The position numbers were made by a program, and so were the translations under genes. This document shows positions 8,432 to 16,544 of a stretch of 29,587 bases of DNA, piece by piece. The notes beneath the pieces were generated by a model, which was not told the origin of the DNA, did no database searches, and saw only the letters and a program-made list of their open reading frames with translations. Within the stretch, counting starts at the first letter, position 1. Each line of letters begins with the position of its first letter. Source of the stretch: JACMJP01 sp046160675 (GTDB lineage Bacteria; Bacteroidota; Bacteroidia; Chitinophagales; BACL12); contig JBJXHH010000092.1 of assembly GCA_046160675.1 (NCBI GenBank), forward strand, positions 1 to 29,587, given 5' to 3'.

Positions 8432-9337
8432 TTATTTCACAACACTCACTTTCCCTGCTACAGCTGCTTTTGCCGTTTGAATCCTCACTACATAAGCTGA
8501 GGCCGGTAAAAAAGATAAATCAATTCTGTTGTTTGTTCCCTGTAAGGTTTCTGAAAATATTTCCCTGCCTGAAAACTCATAAAGAAAAACAGTGCCGGGA
8601 AGTTGAGAAAAATCTTTGAAAGAAATGAAAAGGGAATTTTCAAAAGTATAAATAGCAGCTATATCTTGTGATGCATCTTCAATCGCTACATCTATTTCTG
8701 TATGAATAGGAGTATTGGGTGCTGATTCAAATGCATAATCTTTAACTGTCATTTTTTTGTGAGAAGAATCAACATTCACCCTTACCCATCCGTAATGTGA
8801 GTTTCCTGCTATCAGCATTTTCAGCCCAATGAATTTATCCGTTTGCCCGCCAAGCCAAAGGCCATACTGGGCTATAACATTTTCAACCCCATCATGTGAT
8901 GCAAAAAAACTATACGCCAGTGTTTGAAAAGATGCATTCAGAAATAATTGCCCGCCACCAACATTCACACTTGAAGCAAGAACATAAGGATATGCAAATC
9001 CTGTTAGGGAACCTGATGTACCTGCAATGGAATTTGAATTTTCAGGGTTGATAAAAACACCATTAATCCCGTAGAAAACATTTGCCCCCAAGGAAGTAAT
9101 AATATTTGAGCCCGCTGAAGTAGCGCTGAGTGTAAAATCTGTAGTGCCATCATTGTTCAGGTCAAGGTCATATAAGGCATTGGGAGCTTCTAAAATTACA
9201 TCTGGGTCAACGTTTGTGTATACAAGCGTTTGCGCCTCTGTTGCATTTGTACATGCTAAAAAAACTGCGGCTGATGATGAATATGCAAACAGTTTTCTGT
9301 TTTGGTTTTTTAATTCGGTGGAGGTTTTACGTTTCAT
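8432..9337 (-). CDS. Secreted T9SS cargo, DxNxDGxxD / GWVR paralog family, member A
   Basis: Unknown function; one of five paralogs in this window. The 301 residues contain a long signal peptide with the family motif in the form LFAYSSSAAVFL, probably cut after AQ at residue 36. Then come LVYTNVDPD, a calcium-loop-like DLNNDGTTD at 59-67, a variable middle of small and aromatic residues, the conserved block FIGLKM...YGWVRVNV, TVKDYAFE, and a C-terminal beta domain of T9SS type A form (LYEFSGREIF ... LPASAYVVRIQ). The sorting tail is weaker than in the other members, since its AGIY motif is replaced by ASAY. It lies 17 bp after member B and is the last gene of the minus-strand series. Likely exported and fixed on the cell surface or released; this is inferred from the tail. 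Confidence 0.8.
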   Translation of the reverse strand: MKRKTSTELKNQNRKLFAYSSSAAVFLACTNATEAQTLVYTNVDPDVILEAPNALYDLDLNNDGTTDFTLSATSAGSNIITSLGANVFYGINGVFINPENSNSIAGTSGSLTGFAYPYVLASSVNVGGGQLFLNASFQTLAYSFFASHDGVENVIAQYGLWLGGQTDKFIGLKMLIAGNSHYGWVRVNVDSSHKKMTVKDYAFESAPNTPIHTEIDVAIEDASQDIAAIYTFENSLFISFKDFSQLPGTVFLYEFSGREIFSETLQGTNNRIDLSFLPASAYVVRIQTAKAAVAGKVSVVK

Positions 9338-9354
9338 ACAATAAAAACTTTTTC

Positions 9355-10341
9355 TTAGCGCTCAACGATAAAGAGTTGTTTTGTAAACCGGGCATTGTTA
9401 TGCAGCAGGCGCAAAAAATAAATCCCTGCAGGCTGGTTTTGCAGAGTAATGTTCTTATAAGTTGCATCCATTAGCCCAACGTATATTTCTTCCCCCAGGC
9501 TATTCATTACAGAAATATCCGACCCGAGTAATTCGTTGTTTTTTATTGATAAGTAAATTGTGTTATCAAAACTATAAACAAATACATCTTCTTCGGGAAT
9601 TAAATCAATTGCATTATCTAGACACTCCTCGGGATTTACATTAGGGGCTCCGGCAAGAATATCAAACCCTGAAGTATTTTCAAAAGCGAAGTCTTTAATT
9701 GTAACTGTTTTGTTATCAGCAGAAACATCCATGCGTATCCAACCGTATTTGATCGCCCCGCTTATATCAAGCTTTACCCCAAGATATTTATCTGTCTCAC
9801 CACCCACCCAGTAGCCATCAGCAAGAATTTGTGAAGAATCTACCCCGCCGCCCCCTGCATTTATTTTATATAAGAGACTGTACACTACTATTTCACTGGC
9901 TTCATTCAGCCATTGCCTCCCAGCACCTATAACCTCGGAACATGAAAGAGCGTAGGGGTAACTGGAAAAAGCGTAGGGTGAAGGTACCCCCGCAATGGAA
10001 TTATTGCCCAGGGGAGTGGCGTAAATATGGTTGAACTGTATTGTTCCAGAGCCTATGCCTGAACTTGCTGTAACCAGGGAAGCATCAAAAAAAGTAATAA
10101 ATGCTTTTCGCAATTCAATGTCATTCACAAGGTCGCCATTCAGGTCAATAGCGTAAGTTTCCCCATTCTCATCCAGCACTACATCAGGTATGTCTGAATA
10201 AAATATTTGCGCATCTGCTTCCGCACCTATAGTTATGAAGGTTGCCGCCAGGGCTGAATAGGATGCTAATTTGGTTGCTGATGACCGGGTGGATTTTGCG
10301 TTTTCCTGTTTGCTTTTCATATTGACATCACTTGTTTTCAT
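9355..10341 (-). CDS. Secreted T9SS cargo, same paralog family, member B
   Basis: A 328-residue paralog with an unusually long, basic N-terminal region (about 24 residues) before the signal motif LASYSALAATF and a likely cut after ADAQ at residue 45. The family landmarks follow: IFYSDIPDVV, a degenerate calcium-like loop DLNGDLVND at 66-74 in which the usual Gly is Leu, YLGVKLD...YGWIRMDV, and TIKDFAFE. The T9SS type A tail is good: ISVMNSLGEEIYVG, then QPAGIYFLRLL and TKQLFIVER. The start at 10341 is favoured over an in-frame ATG at residue 8 because a TACCTTTA -7-like box ends 21 bases upstream. Function unknown; surface or secreted protein by inference. Confidence 0.82.
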   Translation of the reverse strand: MKTSDVNMKSKQENAKSTRSSATKLASYSALAATFITIGAEADAQIFYSDIPDVVLDENGETYAIDLNGDLVNDIELRKAFITFFDASLVTASSGIGSGTIQFNHIYATPLGNNSIAGVPSPYAFSSYPYALSCSEVIGAGRQWLNEASEIVVYSLLYKINAGGGGVDSSQILADGYWVGGETDKYLGVKLDISGAIKYGWIRMDVSADNKTVTIKDFAFENTSGFDILAGAPNVNPEECLDNAIDLIPEEDVFVYSFDNTIYLSIKNNELLGSDISVMNSLGEEIYVGLMDATYKNITLQNQPAGIYFLRLLHNNARFTKQLFIVER

Positions 10342-10362
10342 TATGGAGAAAATAATAAGATG

Positions 10363-10370
10363 TAAAGGTA
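10363..10370 (-). promoter_or_regulatory. Candidate -7 element of cargo member B
   Basis: On the minus strand this reads TACCTTTA, seven of eight matches to TAnnTTTG. The gap to the ATG is 21 nt, close to that of the similar boxes before members C and E. The -33 region has no clear TTG. Confidence 0.35.
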
Positions 10371-10524
10371 TTTATTTTGGATGTAAACGCTTTAGTTTTT
10401 TGTTGAGTGGCATGCCTAAGTACAAAATGAATGTGCAATCCGGCAGGAAATAAAAGGCCTCTTCATGTCCATTCTACAAATACTTAAACCACTGCATTTC
10501 TGCCTGAAATGGGGGAAAATATGA

Positions 10525-11427
10525 TTATTGCAGGTTTATTTTTTTCACAAAACTCCCATCAGGTGCAGATAATTGCAAAGTATAAATCCCGGCGGATGTA
10601 TGAGGTAGGTTCATACTGTTGGTACCATCAAACAACAACTTTTCAAACATCAGGCTGCCATTCAGGTTAAAAAGTTTTGCTTCAATGCCTTCCTGCTGCT
10701 GAGTTTGTAACACTACATATAGAGTTTCATTATAACTATAAGCATTTACTGTATTGTCATTTAAGGTTTGCACTTCAAGTGGTTCGCCCATTTCACCGGC
10801 TTCGATGCTTGCGCCGTCTGTGAGGTTCAATGCATGATCTTTTACGATGAGATGACCGTCAGAAGTGAGATCGACCCTTACCCAACCGAAATAATTGTTT
10901 TTATCAACTTTCATTTTTACTCCGAGGTAGAGATCAGAATTTCCGGGAGTAAAATAGCCGTTGCCAAAACTACTTGTGAATGAAAAGCCTGATTCAGTAG
11001 AAACCTGCAGAAGAATACTGCGCTGCATCATTTGATCAGATGCACTAAGCCAATCTTGTTCGCCATCAATAACATCTCCTTCACTTAACGCAAAAGGCAA
11101 TGCATTGTAGCCGTAACTGCTATATGTACCTGCAAGCGAATGTTCCCCGGCTATCTTCGCCCTTACTAAATCAATTCCGTAATATATCTGGTATGTATTG
11201 CTGCTGATAACGTAGGGGAAGCTTAAGTCAATCAGATTCTTTTGGAAGAGGATGTCATTCACTCCATCCTGGTCAAGATCAACAGCGAGTTTTTCGCCTA
11301 CTTCATCCAACATCAAGTCAGGGTCAACGTCGGTGTAAATAACCTGCGCATCTGCATCAGTTGCAAGTGTCATAAATGTTGCAGCGAGAGCTGAATATCC
11401 GATCAATTTGTTTTTTTTGAGTTTCAT
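10525..11427 (-). CDS. Secreted T9SS cargo, same paralog family, member C
   Basis: A 300-residue paralog and one of the most typical members. The signal peptide has the motif LIGYSALAATF and a likely cut after ADAQ at residue 28. The mature protein begins VIYTDVDPD and has a full acidic calcium-like loop DLDQDGVND at 50-58. The later block YLGVKMKV...FGWVRVDL is followed by LIVKDHALN and ASIEAGE. The T9SS type A tail reads AKLFNLNGSLMFEK, SAGIYTLQL and VKKINLQ. It is separated from the NHL gene upstream by 123 bp that carry a promoter-like box, so it may start its own transcript with B and A. Molecular role unknown. Confidence 0.83.
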   Translation of the reverse strand: MKLKKNKLIGYSALAATFMTLATDADAQVIYTDVDPDLMLDEVGEKLAVDLDQDGVNDILFQKNLIDLSFPYVISSNTYQIYYGIDLVRAKIAGEHSLAGTYSSYGYNALPFALSEGDVIDGEQDWLSASDQMMQRSILLQVSTESGFSFTSSFGNGYFTPGNSDLYLGVKMKVDKNNYFGWVRVDLTSDGHLIVKDHALNLTDGASIEAGEMGEPLEVQTLNDNTVNAYSYNETLYVVLQTQQQEGIEAKLFNLNGSLMFEKLLFDGTNSMNLPHTSAGIYTLQLSAPDGSFVKKINLQ

Positions 11428-11449
11428 TGCTGTTACGTTTTTCTCAAGA

Positions 11450-11457
11450 CGAAAGTA
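11450..11457 (-). promoter_or_regulatory. Candidate -7 element of cargo member C
   Basis: On the minus strand this reads TACTTTCG, seven of eight matches to TAnnTTTG, ending 22 nt before the ATG of member C. An overlapping TATATTTA just upstream is an alternative. No TTG is seen at -33. Confidence 0.38.
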
Positions 11458-11550
11458 AATATAATTTAGTTACTGGAAATGATAAAAATCTACATTTTTT
11501 TTAAAGTCTGACACATGAATTCCTGTTGCAGAAGGTATCATCTATTCATA

Positions 11551-12894
11551 CTACAGGATCATTAACTGCTTTGTATAAGTGAGTTTTTCAGAGTGCAACT
11601 TGATAATATATAGGCCTGCCGGAAGATGTGACACTTTGATCTCATTCATTTCATTGGTAATGTTATTGCATGTCAGCAATTTTCCGCTCACATCATATAA
11701 ACTGATTGTAGCATCTGAAAGCGGGGCGACTAAAAGCTGAATTTGTAAATACTCATCCGCCGGGTTAGGATAAATTGAAAATCCTGTGTTGACATTTTCT
11801 CCCTGTACAGCAGAAACAGTTGCATTCAAATAGATCTTCCTGATGGCATGATTCGTATAATCATTTACAAATAAGATTTCATTTTCAGGGTCGCAGTACA
11901 ACCCTCTTGGAAAACGAAATGCAGCTAGTGAATCATAGCCGTCTTCATAGCCCGGCTCAAGATTTCCGGCAATTGTTGAAACTGTTTCACCATCTATCAA
12001 CCTGATCATATTATTATAAGTGTCACTCACATAAATGTTGCCGCTTGCATGCACATAAAGTTCCGTTGGCGTATTAAATCTTGTATCAGAAACAGTACCA
12101 TCTAAGAACCCACCTGTATCAGATCCTGATAGCCCACTGCCTGCCACTGTGATTACCAAGCCAGCTGTATTGATCTTCCTGATCCGGTGATTGTATGCAT
12201 CAGCAACGTAAATGTTATTGTCCTCATCTATGCTCAGCCCGCATGGGGTATAAAACCTGGCTGTGGTATCACTGGCATCAATATATGCTCCGACTGATGA
12301 AACCCCGATTACATCACCCCCGCCGGCAAACGTAGTTACCTCGCCGGAAACATCAATCTTTCTTATCCTGTGATTCCAGCTGTCACTTACAAATATATTT
12401 CCCGCATCATCCGCAACTATTCCTCTCGGATAGTTGAATTGAGAGCTTACACCACTAGCATCTAAATACCCGGCTATTCCGCTCCCCGCTATAGTTGATA
12501 CAACGCCTTCAGGTGAAATTTTCCTGATGCGTTGATTAAGAAAATCTGAAACATAAATATTACCATCATCATCAACGCATAGGTCAAACGGCGAATTGAA
12601 TTGTGCCGAAGTTGCGTCTCCGTCAGCATAACCGGCTTCCCCGTTTCCCGCAAGTGTACTTACAATTCCATCCGGAGTAATTTTTCTAACTGTATGATTA
12701 CCTTCTTCTACAATGAAGATATTACCTGAGGCATCGGCACACATGCCTACCGGTTTCCTGAAGAGGGCAACAGAGGTATCACCATCCTCATACCCGGCAC
12801 CATCTCCGGCATAAGTGTCAGCATAATTTTGAGAAAATATTGCAGTTGATGCTATGTGTAGACAAACTGTAAAGATTAGTTTTGGCTGTTTTAT
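11551..12894 (-). CDS. NHL-repeat beta-propeller protein, T9SS type A; start codon abnormal
   Basis: Secreted six-bladed propeller of unknown ligand. Six NHL repeats are visible, each with the core NIYVSDxxNHRIRKI, separated by linkers such as GVVSTIAGSGIAGYLD. The tail is a clear T9SS type A domain: FSIYPNPADEYLQIQ, then LPAGLYIIKLHSEKLTYTKQ. The first ATG, at 12744, would begin inside the propeller and lacks a signal peptide. The open frame continues upstream and encodes a typical signal peptide (KQPKLIFTVCLHIASTAIFS, then QNYADTYAGDG) beginning exactly where a start should be, but with ATA at 12894, preceded by ATT at 12897, in place of ATG. I therefore place the gene start at 12894. Options are a rare ATA/ATT start, a start-loss mutation making it a pseudogene, or a base error. 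Confidence 0.75.
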   Translation of the reverse strand: MKQPKLIFTVCLHIASTAIFSQNYADTYAGDGAGYEDGDTSVALFRKPVGMCADASGNIFIVEEGNHTVRKITPDGIVSTLAGNGEAGYADGDATSAQFNSPFDLCVDDDGNIYVSDFLNQRIRKISPEGVVSTIAGSGIAGYLDASGVSSQFNYPRGIVADDAGNIFVSDSWNHRIRKIDVSGEVTTFAGGGDVIGVSSVGAYIDASDTTARFYTPCGLSIDEDNNIYVADAYNHRIRKINTAGLVITVAGSGLSGSDTGGFLDGTVSDTRFNTPTELYVHASGNIYVSDTYNNMIRLIDGETVSTIAGNLEPGYEDGYDSLAAFRFPRGLYCDPENEILFVNDYTNHAIRKIYLNATVSAVQGENVNTGFSIYPNPADEYLQIQLLVAPLSDATISLYDVSGKLLTCNNITNEMNEIKVSHLPAGLYIIKLHSEKLTYTKQLMIL

Positions 12895-12964
12895 AATTTG
12901 TAAACTTAGGGATTCTGATGAAAACAGACAATACCCATTCAGATAATGAAAATAGAATATCTCA

Positions 12965-13843
12965 TTAGCCCCCTAAAAACACCTTCTGTTCAAAAACATC
13001 TTTTCCATCACTTACTTTCAAAATGTAAATGCCCGCAGGAAAGTTGCTACATGAAATTGTAGTTGATGTGCCTATGATGTTTCCGGTTTTGAGTTGTTTT
13101 CCCGAAAGATCAAAAATAGAAAATGATGCGCCGGAAAATAATGTTGTGAAGTTGATATGTATGTTTAAGCCGGCAGAAAAAATGTGAGGTTTGTTTTGAA
13201 TTATTTCAGACTCGGTTTCAGTGGTAAAACCAGCAGGTATTGCTGCATCAGCGCTGGTAACATAAGCAAGGTCATAAACGGTTACTGAACTTCCGCCCTC
13301 GCCCACCTTCAGTCTCATCCATGCCCAATGATGATAACCATCATACCGGAAACGGAGGCCTAAAAATTTCCCGTCAACCCCGCTCCAAGGCCCAGCACTA
13401 TACACAGTATCACTATTTACAAAAATGGCTCCTCCAAGTATTGCGCTGCCCGCAAAATATTCCGGATCACTGTAGCCGATGAGTTCCCCTGAAGAAAACT
13501 GGTAAGGGTCTCTAAACACATACCCTGAATAAGTTCCCTGGTCACCAGGAAGTACGTTGTATCCCAGAGCATCCACCCTTGCGAAACGATAAAGATAGGA
13601 ATACATGCCGCCAAGAGATGTAGTAATGTTACCCGCCTGGCTCTCTATCCAAAACATCACATCATTTATACTGTCGAGATTCAGGTCAAGCAGGATGGTG
13701 TCGTCAGAAGTAATGATGGAATCAGGCTCAAGATCTCTGTAAATAACCTGTGCATCCGCTTCGTTTTGCAAAGCAAGAAATGCTGCTGATGCTGCAGTGT
13801 ATTGGGCTAATTTTTTTGCCTGTATTTTTTTTCTATTGATCAT
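12965..13843 (-). CDS. Secreted T9SS cargo, same paralog family, member D (divergent)
   Basis: A 292-residue, more divergent paralog. The signal peptide motif is LAQYTAASAAFL, with a likely cut after EADAQ at residue 32. The mature start VIYRDLEPD is conserved, but the calcium-like loop has decayed to DLNLDSIND (53-61), and GWVR has become WAWMRLKV. TVYDLAYV and AAIPAG keep the family frame. The T9SS type A tail is good: FSIFDLSGKQLKTG, FPAGIYILKV and FEQKVFLGG. It begins 12 bp after the stop of the phosphohydrolase/sulfotransferase fusion, so co-transcription with that enzyme is very likely. Function unknown. Confidence 0.8.
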   Translation of the reverse strand: MINRKKIQAKKLAQYTAASAAFLALQNEADAQVIYRDLEPDSIITSDDTILLDLNLDSINDVMFWIESQAGNITTSLGGMYSYLYRFARVDALGYNVLPGDQGTYSGYVFRDPYQFSSGELIGYSDPEYFAGSAILGGAIFVNSDTVYSAGPWSGVDGKFLGLRFRYDGYHHWAWMRLKVGEGGSSVTVYDLAYVTSADAAIPAGFTTETESEIIQNKPHIFSAGLNIHINFTTLFSGASFSIFDLSGKQLKTGNIIGTSTTISCSNFPAGIYILKVSDGKDVFEQKVFLGG

Positions 13844-13855
13844 TCTACCACTCTA

Positions 13856-16414
13856 TTATGTTGTTACCTTTTCCCTGTGTAAACTTTTATCAACAACAGC
13901 AGCCATTGCATTAATATCTAATCCGCCACCCAAAAATGTATTTACCTTTTGCAATTCCTCTAATGGATTGTTTACAAGGTTTGCATGCGACACATATAAT
14001 ACATCAATGTAATCCTGCTTAGGCGCCCATGTTTTCACCCGTTCGATATTTTGTTTAAACGCATTTATAAGCTTTATATTGATCGTACCATCTTTTGCCT
14101 TGCCATCTCTTACCAGCATTTTGTGTTGGCTCATTAATACTTCATCAATGTTGCGTTCCATGAAAATGATCTTGTAATGATATTTTGCAGGTAATTCAAA
14201 AAGTAAATGTGAAATGATCTTCACCACTTTACCCATTGCCTCCGGTAACCAGTTTTTGTTTTTAGTGATGGCTTTTACTGCTTCATGTTCATAATATCCC
14301 TTCGGGTTATTTTCATCAGGCTTGCGAATACTGTCAGTAAAAATTTCCATGCCGCCTTTATCCAGCATCTGCATCATCATACTTGTTCCCGATCTTGGTA
14401 AACCTGAAACTACAACAATGGAACCCTTTATATGATCCTGGATAGATGCTTTTACAGCAGCAGCCTGTTCAGGTTTTTTCAAATTTTCTGAGTAGATCTT
14501 ATTCAGCCAAACTCTTGCTTTATTTATCCCGGGGCTCATTTTTAAACATACTTCAAAGGCCTCTGCACTGCGTTGATAATCTTCTAATTTAAATAAAGCT
14601 TCGCCCAGGTGATAATGCGCAAATGGGAAAAAGTAAGTAAGTCCTACAGCATTCAGGAAAGAATCAACAGCTTCTTCATTTCTTCCGGTGCGCAGTAAAG
14701 CTACACCCAATCCATGATGGGCTTGTGCATTACCGGGGTCAAACTCAAGTTCTTTCTGAAAAGATTTTTCTGCTTTTTTCCACCTTTTCATCTGCAGGTA
14801 TACTTTGCCCAACTGCATATTAAGCCTTGCAGCGCCTTGTGTTGTTTTTTCAATTTCTTCAAACAACTTCATCGCTTCTTCAGGTTTGTTCTCAGCAAGT
14901 AATAATGATCCTTCTAAAATTCTTGCACTTACAGTTTCTTTTCCCTCGTTTGCTGCTTTTACATTTGCAAGCACTTCCCTGCATTCAGCAATTTTGTTCA
15001 GTGTTTGATAACAGTTTGCAAGCCGCATTGCGTAACGGGTAATTTCCGGGTTTTCTGCTACAAGTCCTGTTAAAATTTCTATTGCTTCGTTGTATTTCCT
15101 TCCATTGATATAAGCACGGGCGAGGTAATAATTATTTTCATTTACTGTTTTCTTAGCAGCCTTCTCTGCATTTTCATCAGGCCTTTCTACGTACCCTAAC
15201 TCAATGAGTTGTTCCAATGCTTCTCTTGCAGCGTATGGATCTTCCTGTCTGTCGGATGGATGCTGGCCGCTTTCACCCGGCACATCCTCCCAACTTGGAA
15301 TTTTTTCCGGTTTCACTTCACAGTCAAATGCATTGATGATCACATTTCCATCCATGTCCGCCCCAACGGGTAAGCCGTACATGGTAAGAATAGTTGGTGT
15401 AACATCAAGAATGCTTGCGCCGTAAATGCGTTCATCTTTTTTAATGTTAGGACCATTGATAACGCAAATGCCGTAGGGGCTGTGTTCCAAGGCAGGCGCA
15501 GCAGGCTCTTTTGGTAATTTGAGCGGGCGCAGATGATCGGGATGAAATCCATGATCTGATATAAGCATTACCGTTACATCATTGCCGGCAAGTTCAAGCA
15601 ATCGTTCCAGCATCATATCATGAAACTTATATCCGCTGATAACAACATCTTTATACAAATTATAGAGATCATCAGGTACTGGCGGCAACTGCGGGGGATG
15701 AAACTTCATAAAGCCATGGCAGAAGTGATCAATCGCATCAAAATATACTCCTACAAAATCCCATTCTTCATGTTCCAGAATATAAGTTGCCGCAGCATGA
15801 ATGGTGGAACAATCTGCAAGAATTTTTGCGAGCGCATTCAGGCGTTTATCTTTTTCCTGGTCCACCTTGCCTGCATCAGGAATGAAGGGAAGGATATGCG
15901 CCGCTGTAAGTTCACCGGGGTGGATGCGCATTTTTGCGTAAACTTCCTGTTTGTCTGCGGGGTGCACAGTGCCCTGTACCATCGGCCACGGTTCATTAAT
16001 GGGTTTTGATGCCCGCTGGTAAAAGTTGGAAATCATGGTTCCGTTTATAGGTTCTGCGGGATGCGAAGGCCACCAACCTACCACATGACTCTTCATGCCA
16101 TGCTGGTTCAAAATATTCCAAAGTGCTTTTACTTTTCTAGAAGTAATATATGCAGGGCGAACACCTTTGCCAGAAGGATCAGGTTCTGTGAAACCATGAA
16201 TGCCATGTTTATAGGGTCTTTTGCCTGTAGAGATACTTGTCCAGAGCATAGGTGACAAAGGAGGATCCAACGTTGCGAAATTTCCCATTACTCCTCCTTC
16301 CACCAGTTTTTGTAATGTAGGCATGTACCCTGCATCCATAAGAGGGCTAATCACTTTCCAGTCTGCAGCATCCCAGCCAATGAGAAGTACTTTTTTAGCT
16401 AATCGTTTTGACAT
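13856..16414 (-). CDS. AlkP-superfamily phosphohydrolase - TPR - sulfotransferase fusion
   Basis: An 852-residue three-part protein. Residues 8-365 are an alkaline-phosphatase-superfamily phosphohydrolase/phosphomutase (COG3379/type I phosphodiesterase-like): metal Asp15 in LIGWDAADW, probable nucleophile Ser54 in PPLSPMLWTSISTGKRP, Asp229 and His233, SDHGF with Asp287-His288, and His311. Residues 425-630 hold about six TPRs, for example AHHGLGVALLRTGRNEEAVD. Residues 664-852 are a PAPS-dependent sulfotransferase with 5'-phosphosulfate loop VVSGLPRSGTSMMMQML and a 3'-phosphate-binding helix near RNIDEVLMSQ. There is no signal peptide, so it is probably cytosolic. Known chemistry predicts phosphoester cleavage plus sulfate transfer; substrates are unknown. 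It precedes cargo member D by 12 bp. A -7-like TAAATTTT lies in its 130-bp upstream gap. Confidence 0.88.
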   Translation of the reverse strand: MSKRLAKKVLLIGWDAADWKVISPLMDAGYMPTLQKLVEGGVMGNFATLDPPLSPMLWTSISTGKRPYKHGIHGFTEPDPSGKGVRPAYITSRKVKALWNILNQHGMKSHVVGWWPSHPAEPINGTMISNFYQRASKPINEPWPMVQGTVHPADKQEVYAKMRIHPGELTAAHILPFIPDAGKVDQEKDKRLNALAKILADCSTIHAAATYILEHEEWDFVGVYFDAIDHFCHGFMKFHPPQLPPVPDDLYNLYKDVVISGYKFHDMMLERLLELAGNDVTVMLISDHGFHPDHLRPLKLPKEPAAPALEHSPYGICVINGPNIKKDERIYGASILDVTPTILTMYGLPVGADMDGNVIINAFDCEVKPEKIPSWEDVPGESGQHPSDRQEDPYAAREALEQLIELGYVERPDENAEKAAKKTVNENNYYLARAYINGRKYNEAIEILTGLVAENPEITRYAMRLANCYQTLNKIAECREVLANVKAANEGKETVSARILEGSLLLAENKPEEAMKLFEEIEKTTQGAARLNMQLGKVYLQMKRWKKAEKSFQKELEFDPGNAQAHHGLGVALLRTGRNEEAVDSFLNAVGLTYFFPFAHYHLGEALFKLEDYQRSAEAFEVCLKMSPGINKARVWLNKIYSENLKKPEQAAAVKASIQDHIKGSIVVVSGLPRSGTSMMMQMLDKGGMEIFTDSIRKPDENNPKGYYEHEAVKAITKNKNWLPEAMGKVVKIISHLLFELPAKYHYKIIFMERNIDEVLMSQHKMLVRDGKAKDGTINIKLINAFKQNIERVKTWAPKQDYIDVLYVSHANLVNNPLEELQKVNTFLGGGLDINAMAAVVDKSLHREKVTT

Positions 16415-16544
16415 TGAATAATTGAATGAAATAATTTATTGGGTGATTGAGTTTATTGTTCAAAATTTAGGGCCTGAGTCTCTCGTATAAAAATTCATTA
16501 TTTTCTGTTTCATTACATCTATAGACCTCAAAACTCGAGATATT

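Noticed and set aside
11551..12744. NHL gene starting at the first ATG, 12744
   Set aside because: This would remove the signal peptide and the strand that closes the propeller, although the upstream frame encodes both.
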